Assembly (NCBI GenBank): GCA_019119975.1
Contig: DWVZ01000052.1
Coordinates: 1 to 63,929 of the forward strand
Reading direction: 5' to 3'
Length of the DNA: 63,929 nt
DNA from: Candidatus Blautia merdavium
GTDB taxonomy: Bacteria > Bacillota > Clostridia > Lachnospirales > Lachnospiraceae
Part shown: positions 44,933 through 57,434 of the stretch, piece by piece
Layout of the letters: each line of letters begins with the position of its first letter
Position numbering within the stretch: position 1 is the stretch's first letter
Notes under the pieces: model-generated
What the model was told of the DNA's origin: nothing
Database searches by the model: none
What the model saw: the letters and a program-made list of their open reading frames with translations, nothing else
Program-made: the position numbers and the translations under genes

Positions 44933-47116
44933 ATGAAGCAGTGGTTACTTTTTGAGACACTGAGAGGATATCAGAAAAATTACCTGGCAAAGGACATTTT
45001 CACAGGGCTTCTTATTGCGGCTGTGTCCATACCCATATCCATGGGCTATGCCGAAGTGGCAGGGCTGCCGGCGGTATACGGACTTTACGGTTCGGTGTTT
45101 CCCATTTTGTTTTTTGCGGCGTTTACCAGCTCACCGCAGTTTATCCTGGGCGTGGATGCCGCCCCGGCAGCTATTGTGGGAGCGGCTCTGGCAGCCCTGG
45201 GGATCGAGGCGCAGTCAGAAGCGGCGATGCAGTACATTCCCATGATGGCGCTCTTTACCGGGCTGTGGCTTCTGGTGTTTTATTTCCTGAAATCCGGGAA
45301 GATCGTCAATTACATTTCCACGCCTGTCATGGGAGGATTTATCAGCGGGATCGCACTGACCATTATTTTGATGCAGATCCCTAAGATCCTGGGAAGCAGC
45401 TCAGGCACGGGAGAACTTTTGGAACTGTCAGAACATATCCTGGAGGCGGTAAAGCAGATCCATCTGCTGTCTGCGGCCTTGGGAGCAGGGGCTTTGCTCC
45501 TTCTGATGGCTGCGAAAAAATATGCGCCCCGTTTTCCGGCAGCCATTGTCCTGATGGTTCTGGGCGTGGCAGCCGCCCGGATGTTCCATGTGGAGGATTA
45601 CGGCGTAAAGCTGCTGGCGTCGGTAGAACCAGGATTTCCGGGATTTTCTTTGCCCGACTTTCGTCAGGTGGACATCACCCATGCGGCAGGAAGGAGCCTG
45701 ACCATTGCCGTGGTGGTCATGGCAGAGACGCTTTTGGCAGAGAACAACTTTGCTTCTAAAAATCATTATAAGATCCAGGATAACCGGGAGATCCTTGCCT
45801 GCGCTATGGGCAATCTGGCAGCGGCGTTTACAGGAACCTGTCCGGTCAACGGAAGCATCTCCAGAACTGTGATGAATGAGCAGTACGGAGGGAAGACCCA
45901 GGCGGTGAGCCTTACGGCAGGACTGTCTATGCTGCTCCTTCTGCTGTTCGGCACCGGATTTATCGGAAGTCTGCCGGTGCCCGTGCTGACAGCTATCGTG
46001 ATCGCAGCCCTGACCAATGTGGTGGAGCTGCGTCTGGCAAAGCGGCTCTTTCGCATCAGCAGAAATGAATTTTATATTTTTGCGGCTGCATGCGGGGGCG
46101 TACTGCTGCTGGGCAGTGTGTACGGCATCCTGATCGGGATCCTGCTTTCCTTTGTGGAGGTGATCCTGAAAGCTACAGATCCGGCGCGGACTTTTCTGGG
46201 AATCGTACCCGGCAGGGATGGATTTTATGATCTGAAAAGAAATCATTCTGCCCGTCCCATTGATGGCGTAGTAATTTATAAATTCAGTGAAAATCTGTTT
46301 TTTGCTAATATTAAAATTTTCCAGCAGGATATTGAAAACAGTGTGAAAGAGAATACAAAGTGTGTCATTGTAGATGCGGCAGCTGTGACGGATATAGATA
46401 TTACGGCGGCGGACGGTCTGGCAGCGGCAGCAGATGCGCTGGAGAAAAAAGAAATCCAGTTTTACTTTACTGAACATCCGGCATCGATGAACGAGAAACT
46501 GCGCCGTCTGGGCATGGGAGAAATGATCGAACAGGGACAGATCCGCAGAACCATCACAGCTGCCCTTTCTGCCTATGGTATGGAGAAACGCCCGTATCCC
46601 CTGGAGGAGGGAGAGGATCAGAGCCAGACAGGAACCCTTCTGGCAGAGCAGGAGGATACTCTGGAGGAATTTGCCTGGGCGTTTGGAGATGAGGCAGTGG
46701 AAAAGATTGAGCAGAAGGTCCGCCGCATCATGGAATCTATCCGCAGGCTGCCGGATATGGAACGGCTGGCAGAAGCGGGAATACCGGAACAGGCAGATGC
46801 CTGGAAGCATTTAGGCGCCATTGATGAAGACGAGGTATTGAGAAGGATCGAGCTGCATGTGGATGAACTGCCGCAGAGCCTTTCCGGAAACAGAAAACTG
46901 GTGCTGAGCCTTCTGGAGCGGAGAAGGATTACGATTGAAGAAACACTGAAAAAGGAAAATCCGGAAGTATTGGAAAAACTCAGAAAAAGCAGAAAGAAGC
47001 TGGAAAAGCGGCTGGAGCAGCAGAACCCGGAGGCTGCCAGAAAGCTGCATCAATGGGAGGAAGACTTGAAAAACATAGAGCAGGCAGAGAAGATCGATGC
47101 AGCAGGGGAGTTTTAA
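44933..47116 (+). CDS. SulP-family anion transporter with long C-terminal extension
   Basis: 727-aa membrane transporter. Residues 1-420 form the SulP membrane domain with about 12 TM segments; signature KDIFTGLLIAAVSIPISMGY near the N-terminus, then PAVYGLYGSVFPILFFAAF. A cytosolic STAS domain (about 436-548, IDGVVIYKFSENLFFANIKI and VIVDAAAVTDIDITAADGL) follows. A further ~180 residues, acidic and probably coiled-coil, are unusual for the family. Substrate (sulfate, bicarbonate or dicarboxylate) is open. I prefer the ATG at 44933 because GAAAGGGG is well placed for it; ATG 44924 abuts that site. Confidence 0.88.
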   Translation: MKQWLLFETLRGYQKNYLAKDIFTGLLIAAVSIPISMGYAEVAGLPAVYGLYGSVFPILFFAAFTSSPQFILGVDAAPAAIVGAALAALGIEAQSEAAMQYIPMMALFTGLWLLVFYFLKSGKIVNYISTPVMGGFISGIALTIILMQIPKILGSSSGTGELLELSEHILEAVKQIHLLSAALGAGALLLLMAAKKYAPRFPAAIVLMVLGVAAARMFHVEDYGVKLLASVEPGFPGFSLPDFRQVDITHAAGRSLTIAVVVMAETLLAENNFASKNHYKIQDNREILACAMGNLAAAFTGTCPVNGSISRTVMNEQYGGKTQAVSLTAGLSMLLLLLFGTGFIGSLPVPVLTAIVIAALTNVVELRLAKRLFRISRNEFYIFAAACGGVLLLGSVYGILIGILLSFVEVILKATDPARTFLGIVPGRDGFYDLKRNHSARPIDGVVIYKFSENLFFANIKIFQQDIENSVKENTKCVIVDAAAVTDIDITAADGLAAAADALEKKEIQFYFTEHPASMNEKLRRLGMGEMIEQGQIRRTITAALSAYGMEKRPYPLEEGEDQSQTGTLLAEQEDTLEEFAWAFGDEAVEKIEQKVRRIMESIRRLPDMERLAEAGIPEQADAWKHLGAIDEDEVLRRIELHVDELPQSLSGNRKLVLSLLERRRITIEETLKKENPEVLEKLRKSRKKLEKRLEQQNPEAARKLHQWEEDLKNIEQAEKIDAAGEF

Positions 47117-47207
47117 AGCAAAAACAGAAAATTGGAAGAGTGTTTCTGACAGCAATTCTGAATTATTAGAAAACAGATAAAAAGACTGAAAATAGAAAAA
47201 CCATAGA

Positions 47208-47236
47208 TTGATTTCAGAATAATTGTGTGTTAAAAT
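47208..47236 (+). promoter_or_regulatory. Sigma-A promoter of codY
   Basis: TTGATT (47208-47213), 17-bp spacer, TAAAAT (47231-47236), about 96 bases before the ATG. A loose CodY-box-like sequence (TTTCAGAATAATT) overlaps the spacer, with five mismatches to the 15-bp consensus by my count. Confidence 0.6.
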
Positions 47237-47331
47237 AAAGTATAAATACGAAAAACATGTTTACAAGCCGCTGGCTTTTCATTTGGAGCAGGCGGTACCA
47301 GACACTGCAAAGAAAAGAGAGGAGGTCTGCA

Positions 47332-48120
47332 ATGAGCGTACAATTATTGGATAAGACCAGAAAAATTAATAAACTGCTTCACAATAATCACGCGTCAAAG
47401 GTGCTGTTTAACGATATCTGTGAAGTCATGGTAGAGACGCTGGATTCAAACATTCTGGTTATCAGCAGAAAAGGAAAGGTGCTGGGTGTTGGTACTTGCC
47501 CCGGAGTTGAGGAAATTACAGAACTGATTGACAGTGAAGTAGGCGGATATATTGACAAACTGTTGAACGAAAGACTGTTGGGCGTGCTGTCCACAAAAGA
47601 AAATGTAAATCTTCAGACATTGGGTTTTGAAAAGGAAAATATCAGCCAGTATATGGCGATCATCAGTCCCATTGATATTGCGGGGGAACGGCTGGGAACC
47701 CTGTTTATGTACAGAAGCGCGAGACCATATGATATTGAGGACATTATTGTCAGTGAGTATGGGACAACGGTAGTGGGACTGGAAATGATGCGTTCCGTCC
47801 ACGAGGAAAACGCAGAGGAGAACAGAAAGATCCAGGTAGTGAAATCAGCGTTCAATACCCTTTCTTTCTCTGAACTGGAAGCGATCATCCATATATTTGA
47901 TGAGTTAAACGGCGATGAGGGCATCCTGGTAGCCAGCAAGATCGCGGACCGGGTGGGAATTACCCGTTCTGTGATTGTCAATGCTTTAAGAAAGTTCGAG
48001 AGCGCAGGCGTCATCGAATCCCGCTCCTCCGGCATGAAGGGAACTTATATCAAGGTTTTAAATGAAGTGATCTTCGATGAACTGGAAGAGATCAAAAAGA
48101 GGAAGCTGGTAAAAAAATAA
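47332..48120 (+). CDS. codY: GTP- and branched-chain-amino-acid-sensing repressor CodY
   Basis: Global nutritional repressor (262 aa). The N-terminal GAF domain opens SVQLLDKTRKINKLLHNNHA and carries the ligand loop near FMYRSARPYDIEDIIVSEYG. The C-terminal winged helix with the strictly conserved ASKIADRVGITRSVIVNALR and SRSSGMKGTYIKVLN is intact. The in-frame ATG at 47257 is disfavoured: GGAGG at 47321-47325 fits the ATG at 47332, and homologues start MSVQLLDKTRKIN. It is monocistronic, not in the xerC-clpQY-codY order of Bacilli. Confidence 0.98.
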   Translation: MSVQLLDKTRKINKLLHNNHASKVLFNDICEVMVETLDSNILVISRKGKVLGVGTCPGVEEITELIDSEVGGYIDKLLNERLLGVLSTKENVNLQTLGFEKENISQYMAIISPIDIAGERLGTLFMYRSARPYDIEDIIVSEYGTTVVGLEMMRSVHEENAEENRKIQVVKSAFNTLSFSELEAIIHIFDELNGDEGILVASKIADRVGITRSVIVNALRKFESAGVIESRSSGMKGTYIKVLNEVIFDELEEIKKRKLVKK

Positions 48121-48138
48121 AGTTAAAAAAAGAAGCGA

Positions 48139-48172
48139 ATGAAAAAAGCTGCCGCAAGGCGGCTTTTTCATT
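48139..48172 (+). terminator. Terminator after codY
   Basis: A stem of about 14 bp with one bulge and a G-T pair (from AATGAAAAAAGC to GCTTTTTCATT) with loop GCAA; the T-run is in the 3' arm. It opens the 319-bp codY-groES gap, which also holds an A-rich stretch, a promoter and a CIRCE site. Confidence 0.8.
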
Positions 48173-48330
48173 GGGCAAAACAGGCGTTTTGGTCACCGGA
48201 TTCCGCGAAAAAGAGAATTGTAAAGAAATTATAAAATTCCATAAAAACTAAAAACATAAGAAAATGAGAGAAAATAAAAGAAAAATAGAGTAAATAAGAA
48301 AAATACTGTGAAATAGATATCTATATCCGC

Positions 48331-48359
48331 TTGCGAAAAAAAAATAAATTTACTAATAT
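48331..48359 (+). promoter_or_regulatory. Sigma-A promoter of groESL
   Basis: TTGCGA (48331-48336), 17-bp spacer rich in A, TAATAT (48354-48359). The CIRCE element starts 11 bases after the -10. Confidence 0.75.
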
Positions 48360-48370
48360 ATGACTATCGG

Positions 48371-48397
48371 TTAGCACTCAGATGAAATGAGTGCTAA
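48371..48397. promoter_or_regulatory. CIRCE element (HrcA operator) of groESL
   Basis: TTAGCACTC-N9-GAGTGCTAA, a second perfect CIRCE. Placement relative to the promoter is like that at hrcA (11 versus 13 bases after the -10), so both operons should respond alike to HrcA. Confidence 0.98.
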
Positions 48398-48439
48398 CAA
48401 AACAAAAGAGGTAAAAAATCATTAAGGAGGCAATAGATC

Positions 48440-48724
48440 ATGAAATTAGTACCATTAGGAGACAGGGTTGTATTAAAACAGTTAGTTGCAGAAGAGACAA
48501 CAAAGTCAGGCATCGTACTGCCGGGTCAGGCACAGGAAAAACCGCAGCAGGCAGAAGTTGTTGCAGTAGGACCAGGCGGTGTGGTTGACGGCAAAGAGGT
48601 TAAGATGGAAGTTGCTGTGGGCGATCAGGTCATCTATTCCAAATATGCAGGAACCGATGTGAAGCTGGACGATGAAGAATATATCATCGTAAAGCAGAAT
48701 GATATCCTGGCAGTTGTGAAATAA
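48440..48724 (+). CDS. groES: Co-chaperonin GroES
   Basis: 10-kDa lid of the GroEL chamber (94 aa). [20 protein letters not shown], the mobile loop [20 protein letters not shown], and [20 protein letters not shown] are canonical. TAAGGAGG lies before the ATG. groEL follows 45 bases later. Confidence 0.98.
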   Translation: MKLVPLGDRVVLKQLVAEETTKSGIVLPGQAQEKPQQAEVVAVGPGGVVDGKEVKMEVAVGDQVIYSKYAGTDVKLDDEEYIIVKQNDILAVVK

Positions 48725-48745
48725 ATAGAAAGCAGAAAAGATTGA

Positions 48746-50395
<1,650 letters not shown>

Positions 50396-50455
50396 TAGAA
50401 AGAAAGGGATCTGATCCAAAGCAAGGAAGCGCTTTGGAGGAGGATTTCTGCAGGC

Positions 50456-50495
50456 AGGAGACGATTTCTTAGAAAATGAGAGACCGTCTCCTTTT
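50456..50495 (+). terminator. Terminator after groEL
   Basis: AGGAGACG (50456-50463) pairs perfectly with CGTCTCCT (50485-50492), then TTTC. Another 7-bp stem (CCAAAGC/GCTTTGG, about 50416-50437) lies between the groEL stop and this hairpin. Confidence 0.75.
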
Positions 50496-50579
50496 CTGCA
50501 TAAAGAAGGCAGGGGAATGCTTCCTCCCTATATGGCAGGAGCACAGCAGCAGCTTTTGGAGGACGGCTGGCTTCCCTTC

Positions 50580-50608
50580 TTGCAACTGCCTTTTTTTTGT
50601 GCTACACT
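50580..50608 (+). promoter_or_regulatory. Sigma-A promoter of the small membrane protein gene
   Basis: TTGCAA (50580-50585), 17-bp spacer containing eight T, TACACT (50603-50608). Confidence 0.6.
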
Positions 50609-50653
50609 GTTTATCAGATAACGGAAAAAGGAACAACATAGGAGGAAATCAAA

Positions 50654-51153
50654 ATGAACGACTTGTACTCAGAACTGCTCGTAAAGAAAGAGCAGACTCT
50701 TAAGGACAAGGCAATCAAGATACTGATGATCGCGCTGATCGTGATCGCGGTAGCGGCAGGTCTGGTCATGACGCCTCTTGCCTGGATTGTGGTACTTGGC
50801 CTTGGCATCGCGGCGTATTTCGTACTCCCCAATCTGGATCTGGAATATGAGTACGTATTTGTAAACGGAGAGCTGGACATTGACCGGATCGCTTCCAAGG
50901 CAAAGAGAAAGAGAATGCATACCTTCGACCTGGCAAAGATGGACATTATGGCTCCGGTGAAATCCCACAGACTGGATTACCAGAACCACAATACCAATCT
51001 GAAAGTGCTGGATTTTTCCTCAGGAAATCCGGAACATAAAATTTTTGCCATGATCATTTCAGGAGAGAAAGAAGTCTATAAAGTCCTTCTGGAGCCGGAT
51101 CAGGAACTGATCAGCAACATAGAAAAGAGCTGTCCAAGAAAAGTTTTTGTGGA

Positions 51154-51157
<4 letters not shown>
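50654..51157 (+). CDS. Small two-TM membrane protein of unknown function
   Basis: 167-aa protein. After a short N-terminus come two adjacent TM segments (about 22-39 and 41-58; IKILMIALIVIAVAAGLVMT, then WIVVLGLGIAAYFVLPN). A cytosolic C-terminal domain, rich in strands, follows (YEYVFVNGELDIDRIASKAK, RMHTFDLAKMDIM), reminiscent of the PH-like domains on other small membrane proteins. Similar genes of unknown role occur in Lachnospiraceae. A good TAGGAGG site is present. It is immediately upstream of guaB, whose -35 lies on its stop codon. Confidence 0.8.
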
Positions 51158-52671
<1,514 letters not shown>

Positions 52672-52688
52672 TGGAATTTAAAAGAGAG

Positions 52689-52720
52689 GGGCTGTTGCTG
52701 ATGCTGGCAACAGCCCTTTT
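52689..52720 (+). terminator. Rho-independent terminator after guaB
   Basis: GGGCTGTTGC (52689-52698) pairs perfectly with GCAACAGCCC (52707-52716), followed by TTTT. Confidence 0.9.
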
Positions 52721-52853
52721 GGCATAAATTTTGGCAGAAAGAAGGATTCGCGCTGCCTGGGCAGTCGGTTCAGAAGGATACGTTTTCACTAGAAGGACAC
52801 TTTTTCAGAGGATTTGGGAAATAGCAAACCGTGATGTACAAAAGGGATAAAAC

Positions 52854-53591
52854 ATGAAAAAAACAGAAATGAACAGCTATGAAGAAAATTACTGGCAGAG
52901 AAGGCGGATGGAACGAAGGCGAAGACGCAGACAGATCAGACGGAAGGTGCTGCTGCTTTTCGGTGTTTCGGTGCTGATCGTACTCAGCGTATGGTTTGCA
53001 GGGGGCAAATTCACGGAGTGGAGGAGCCGGCAGCGCCTGCTGCGCGCAGACAATGCCTCTTTTGTGGGAGCGCCGCCTTTTACGGTGGATCTGCTGGAGG
53101 TAAATGAATATTCCAGACCGGGGACGCCTTTAAAGGAAATCAACGGCATTGTGGTGCATTATACTGCCAATCCGGGATCTACGGCGCAGAACAACCGGGA
53201 TTATTTCAACGGACTGAAAGACAGCCATGAGACCAAGGTCAGCAGCCACTTTGTCATCGGCATAGACGGGGAGATCGTTCAGTGCATCCCCAGCACAGAG
53301 GTTGCCTATGCCTCCAATTCCAGGAACGATGACACCCTGTCCATTGAGTGCTGCCATCAGGATGAAACAGGGACGTTTACCCAGGAGACCTACCTGTCTT
53401 TGGTCCGTCTGACCGGATGGCTGTGCCAGCGTTTCGGACTGGACAGCAGCGACGTGATCCGCCATTATGACGTGACAGGCAAGATCTGCCCCAAATACTA
53501 TGTGGATCATCCACAAGAGTGGGAAAAGTTTCTTCAGGACGTAGACGCGCAGATCAAAGAAGTGGAGAAGGAAGTGAGGGCAGCCTCCTAA
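52854..53591 (+). CDS. Membrane-anchored N-acetylmuramoyl-L-alanine amidase (Amidase_2)
   Basis: 245-aa wall hydrolase. A very basic cytosolic N-terminus (QRRRMERRRRRRQIRRK) precedes one TM (about 32-49, VLLLFGVSVLIVLSVWFA). An extracytoplasmic Amidase_2/PGRP-type zinc domain follows (about 95-230), with zinc ligands likely in VVHYTANPGS (His) and IRHYDVTGKICPKYYV (His, Cys). SSHFVIGIDGEIVQCIPSTE is typical. It should cut the bond between MurNAc and the stem peptide; role in growth, division or sporulation is not clear. Single gene between two terminators. Confidence 0.92.
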   Translation: MKKTEMNSYEENYWQRRRMERRRRRRQIRRKVLLLFGVSVLIVLSVWFAGGKFTEWRSRQRLLRADNASFVGAPPFTVDLLEVNEYSRPGTPLKEINGIVVHYTANPGSTAQNNRDYFNGLKDSHETKVSSHFVIGIDGEIVQCIPSTEVAYASNSRNDDTLSIECCHQDETGTFTQETYLSLVRLTGWLCQRFGLDSSDVIRHYDVTGKICPKYYVDHPQEWEKFLQDVDAQIKEVEKEVRAAS

Positions 53592-53603
53592 AACAAGGTA
53601 AAA

Positions 53604-53640
53604 AAAGAGCTGGGGTCTTGATACCCCGGCTCTTTGTATG
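53604..53640 (+). terminator. Rho-independent terminator after the amidase gene
   Basis: AAAGAGC-T-GGGGT (53604-53616) pairs with ACCCC-G-GCTCTTT (53623-53635), one G-T pair inside, T-run in the 3' arm. Confidence 0.85.
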
Positions 53641-53695
53641 GTATTCTAAATAGTAAGGTTCAAATTTTACCCAATAAAAAAGAAAGGGGAAAATC

Positions 53696-55165
53696 ATGAA
53701 AAAATTAACTGACTTATTAGAAAAACTTGAGTATAAATGCGTACAGGGCACTCTGGACAGAGAAATCGCAGCCGTAGTGTCGGATTCCAGAAAGGCAGGA
53801 CCCGACTCCCTTTTTCTCTGCATCAAGGGAGCTGTTTCTGACGGGCACGTATATGCGAAAGAAGTAGCAGAAAAGGGCGCCTGTGTACTGGTAGTCCAGG
53901 ACCCGGTGGAAGTACCGGACTCTGTGACCGTGATCCAGGTAGAGGACAGCCGCCTTGCCATGGCATACATCTCAGCCGCCTGGTTTGATTATCCGGCTGA
54001 GAAGTTAAAAACTGTGGGCATCACCGGGACCAAAGGAAAGACCACTACCACTTATCTGGTAAAATCCATCCTGGAAAATGCCGGACATAAGACCGGACTG
54101 ATCGGAACCATTGAAGCCATTATCGGAGACCGGACCATCCCGGCGGCGAATACCACCCCAGAGTCTTATCTGGTGCAGCAGTATTTTGCAGAGATGGTAA
54201 AGGAAGGCTGCGACAGTGTAGTCATGGAGGTCTCTTCCCAGGGACTGATGCTCCACCGGACCGCAGGCTTCACCTTTGACATCGGAATCTTCACCAACAT
54301 TGAGCCGGACCACATCGGTCCCAATGAGCACAAGGATTTCGACGATTATCTCCACTGCAAATCCCTGCTGTTTCGGCAGTGTAAAACCGGGATTTTCAAT
54401 GCGGATGACGAACATTTGGAGAAACTTCTGGAAGGCCATACCTGTCAGGTGGAAACCTTCGGATTTTCTGAAAAAGCAGACCTGCGCGCAGAGAACACCA
54501 GGCTGGTGACCGGAAAGGGAACCCTGGGCATTGCCTATGATGTGAGAGGTCTGATGGATTTTCCGGTAGAGATCGACCTGCCGGGTAAATTCAGCGTGTA
54601 TAATTCTCTGACTGCCATTGCTGTATGCCGTCATTTCGGCGTGACCAGAGAAAATATCCAGAAGGCGCTGAAAAATGCTAAGGTCAAGGGCAGGATCGAA
54701 ATGGTAAAGGTTTCTGATGAATTTACCCTGATGATCGATTACGCCCACAATGCCATGAGCCTGGAAAGCCTGCTGACTACCTTGAAGGAATACCAGCCCA
54801 ACCGTCTGGTATGTCTTTTCGGCTGCGGCGGAAACCGTTCCAAGCTGCGCAGATATGAGATGGGAGAGGTCTCAGGGAAGCTGGCAGACCTGACCATCAT
54901 TACCTCCGATAATCCAAGAAATGAGGAGCCCCAGGCGATCATTGACGACATTAAGACCGGCATCGGCAGAACGGAGGGCAAATATGTAGAGATCATTGAC
55001 CGAAAAGAAGCCATTGCCTATGCCATCCACCACGGACAGCCGGGAGATATCATTGTCCTTGCAGGAAAAGGGCATGAGGATTATCAGGAGATCAAAGGCA
55101 AAAAATATCCCATGGATGAGCGGGTGCTGATCCGTGAGATCCTGGAAGAAGATAAAAGAAGATAA
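53696..55165 (+). CDS. murE: UDP-MurNAc-tripeptide synthetase MurE (meso-DAP type)
   Basis: Mur ligase (489 aa) that adds the third amino acid to UDP-MurNAc-L-Ala-D-Glu. ATP loop GITGTKGKTTTTYLVK (about 108), N-terminal substrate domain with SDSRKAGPDSLFLCIKG, and the carbamoyl-Lys/Mg region HCKSLLF. The amino-acid selectivity motif reads DNPR (405-408), as in meso-diaminopimelate-adding enzymes and not the Lys-adding type. It has AAAGGGG upstream. First gene of the long operon to prkC; the priA ATG follows the stop codon directly. Confidence 0.97.
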   Translation: MKKLTDLLEKLEYKCVQGTLDREIAAVVSDSRKAGPDSLFLCIKGAVSDGHVYAKEVAEKGACVLVVQDPVEVPDSVTVIQVEDSRLAMAYISAAWFDYPAEKLKTVGITGTKGKTTTTYLVKSILENAGHKTGLIGTIEAIIGDRTIPAANTTPESYLVQQYFAEMVKEGCDSVVMEVSSQGLMLHRTAGFTFDIGIFTNIEPDHIGPNEHKDFDDYLHCKSLLFRQCKTGIFNADDEHLEKLLEGHTCQVETFGFSEKADLRAENTRLVTGKGTLGIAYDVRGLMDFPVEIDLPGKFSVYNSLTAIAVCRHFGVTRENIQKALKNAKVKGRIEMVKVSDEFTLMIDYAHNAMSLESLLTTLKEYQPNRLVCLFGCGGNRSKLRRYEMGEVSGKLADLTIITSDNPRNEEPQAIIDDIKTGIGRTEGKYVEIIDRKEAIAYAIHHGQPGDIIVLAGKGHEDYQEIKGKKYPMDERVLIREILEEDKRR

Positions 55166-57391
55166 ATGAGCCGACTTTATGCAGATATTATTGTAGACAT
55201 TTCACAGGAAAAGCTGGATAAAACCTTCCAGTATGAGATTCCGGAACAGCTGGCAGAGCGGGCAGGCATCGGCACCAAGGTGCGGATCCCCTTTGGAAAC
55301 GGCAGCCGGGAGCTGACCGGATATATTATAGGAATCTCTGAGGAAGCGAAGATCGATCCCCAAAGGATCAAACCTATCAAAGCTCTGGAGGAGCAGGGGA
55401 TCCCCATTGAGTCCCATCTGATCCAGCTGGCTGCGTGGATTGCCAGAAATTACGGATCCACCATGAACCAGGCGTTAAAGACCGTGCTTCCCGTCAAGGA
55501 GAAGGCAGCGGAAAAGGAGAAAAGGCAGATCTGCCTGAAACTCTCCAGGGAAGAGGCAGCGCAGCTGGCAGAGGAGTACGAAAGAAAACATTATACAGCG
55601 AAGCTGCGTCTTTTGGAGGCGCTTTTGGAAGAGGAGACCCTGGACTATACAAAGACAGTAAAAGAACAGAAGATCAGCGCCGCCCTTTTGCGGGGAATGG
55701 AAGAGAAAGGGATCCTTACAGTGCGAAGGCAGCGCTGCTACCGCAACCCTTTTGAAGGGCTGCAGGTACAAAGGACAGTTTTTCAGCTTTCTCCCGCACA
55801 GAGGGCTGTGACAGAAGAGATCTTCCGGGAGTGGCAGCAGGAGCATCCCCGTCCCTGCCTGATCCGGGGCGTCACAGGAAGCGGAAAGACCCAGGTTTAT
55901 ATGGAATTGATCGATCAGGTTTTGAAGCAGGGACGGCAGGTGATCGTGCTGATCCCGGAAATCGCCCTGACCTATCAGAATGTTTCCCGGTTCTACAGCC
56001 GGTTCGGGGACTGTGTGTCCCTGATCAATTCCAGGCTTTCCCAGGGGGAGCGCTACGACCAGTTTGAACGGGCGAAAAAGGGGGAGGTATCCATTGTCAT
56101 CGGACCCCGGTCTGCCCTGTTCACCCCTTTCCCCAATCTGGGACTGATCCTGATCGATGAAGAACATGAGGACTCTTATAAAAGTGAAAAGACGCCCTGC
56201 TACCATGCCAGGGAGACTGCCCTGGAGCGGGCGCGCATGGAAGACGCGTTTGTCGTCATGGGCTCGGCGTCGCCCAGTGTAGAAAGCTATTACAAAGGAA
56301 AAAACGGCACCTACAAGCTGCTGCAGCTGGAAAGCCGCTATGAAGAGCGGGCGCTGCCTGCGGTCTCTATAGTAGATTTAAGAGAAGAGATGAAGACAGG
56401 GAACCGGTCCATCTTCAGCAGCAGTCTGACGGAAAAGATCCGGCAGCGGCTTGGGAAAAAAGAACAGGTGATCCTCTTTTTGAACCGGAGGGGCTACAGC
56501 GGCTTTGTCAGCTGCCGCAGCTGCGGGCATGTGATGAAATGCCCCCACTGCGACGTGTCCCTGACTGCCCATAGAAATGGAAAGCTCATCTGCCATTACT
56601 GCGGCTATGAGACGCCCCAGGTCCAGGCATGTCCTTCCTGCGGGTCTCCCTACATCGGCGGATTTAAGGCAGGGACCCAGCAGATCGAGACGCTGGTGCA
56701 GAAAAGCTTTCCCGGTGTGCGGGTACTGCGCATGGACGCAGATACTACCAGGAGAAAGGACGACCATGAAAAGATCCTGACGGCGTTTGCAGAAGGAGAG
56801 GCGGATATTCTCATCGGCACTCAGATGATCGTTAAGGGACATGATTTTCCCAATGTGACCCTGGTGGGGATCCTGGCTGCGGATCTGTCCCTTTTTTCGG
56901 AGGACTACCGGGCAGCGGAGAAAACCTTCCAGCTTCTTTTGCAGGCAGAGGGCAGGGCAGGCAGAGGAGAGAAACCGGGAGAGGCAGTGATACAGACTTA
57001 CCGCCCGGACCATTACAGTATACAGACGGCAGCCAGTCAGGATTATGAAGCCTTTTATGAGGCAGAGATCGGATACCGTATGCTGATGGATTACCCTCCG
57101 GCAGCTGCCATGGCGGCAGTCAGGGGAACCTGCCGGGATCCGGAGCTTCTGGAAAAAGGAATGGAATACTGCCGCAGATATGTGGAAAGTATTTATAAAA
57201 AAGGAGATCTGATCCTGATCGGTCCCGCGCCGGAGCCGGTATCCCGGATACAGGACGTGTACCGGATGGTGATCTATATGCGTCATCCGGACCGGGAACT
57301 GCTTGTCAGGATAAAAAACTCTCTGGAACGCTACATCGCTGTAAACAGCGGGTTCCAGAAGATGACAATACAATTTGACTTTAACGTATAA
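55166..57391 (+). CDS. priA: Primosomal protein N' (replication restart helicase PriA)
   Basis: 3'-5' DNA helicase (741 aa) that restarts stalled forks. The N-terminal DNA-binding region begins ADIIVDISQEKLDKTFQYEI. Walker A is [16 protein letters not shown] and motif II is LILIDEEHEDSYK. The zinc-binding insert has eight Cys (CRSCGHVMKCPHCD, CHYCGYE, CPSCG), and motif VI is LLLQAEGRAGRG. Its ATG follows the murE stop without gap. It is commonly upstream of def-fmt, as here. Confidence 0.97.
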   Translation: MSRLYADIIVDISQEKLDKTFQYEIPEQLAERAGIGTKVRIPFGNGSRELTGYIIGISEEAKIDPQRIKPIKALEEQGIPIESHLIQLAAWIARNYGSTMNQALKTVLPVKEKAAEKEKRQICLKLSREEAAQLAEEYERKHYTAKLRLLEALLEEETLDYTKTVKEQKISAALLRGMEEKGILTVRRQRCYRNPFEGLQVQRTVFQLSPAQRAVTEEIFREWQQEHPRPCLIRGVTGSGKTQVYMELIDQVLKQGRQVIVLIPEIALTYQNVSRFYSRFGDCVSLINSRLSQGERYDQFERAKKGEVSIVIGPRSALFTPFPNLGLILIDEEHEDSYKSEKTPCYHARETALERARMEDAFVVMGSASPSVESYYKGKNGTYKLLQLESRYEERALPAVSIVDLREEMKTGNRSIFSSSLTEKIRQRLGKKEQVILFLNRRGYSGFVSCRSCGHVMKCPHCDVSLTAHRNGKLICHYCGYETPQVQACPSCGSPYIGGFKAGTQQIETLVQKSFPGVRVLRMDADTTRRKDDHEKILTAFAEGEADILIGTQMIVKGHDFPNVTLVGILAADLSLFSEDYRAAEKTFQLLLQAEGRAGRGEKPGEAVIQTYRPDHYSIQTAASQDYEAFYEAEIGYRMLMDYPPAAAMAAVRGTCRDPELLEKGMEYCRRYVESIYKKGDLILIGPAPEPVSRIQDVYRMVIYMRHPDRELLVRIKNSLERYIAVNSGFQKMTIQFDFNV

Positions 57392-57434
57392 AAATACAGC
57401 AGAAAAAGCAAAAAGAACAGAAAGGGAGAAAATT

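Noticed and set aside
45428-46810. 460-codon - strand frame inside the SulP gene
   Set aside because: Antisense to a well-supported membrane protein, with odd composition and no family resemblance.
47205-47236. CodY box in the codY promoter
   Set aside because: Best 15-bp match has about five mismatches to the consensus; too weak to list as a site, though autoregulation remains possible.
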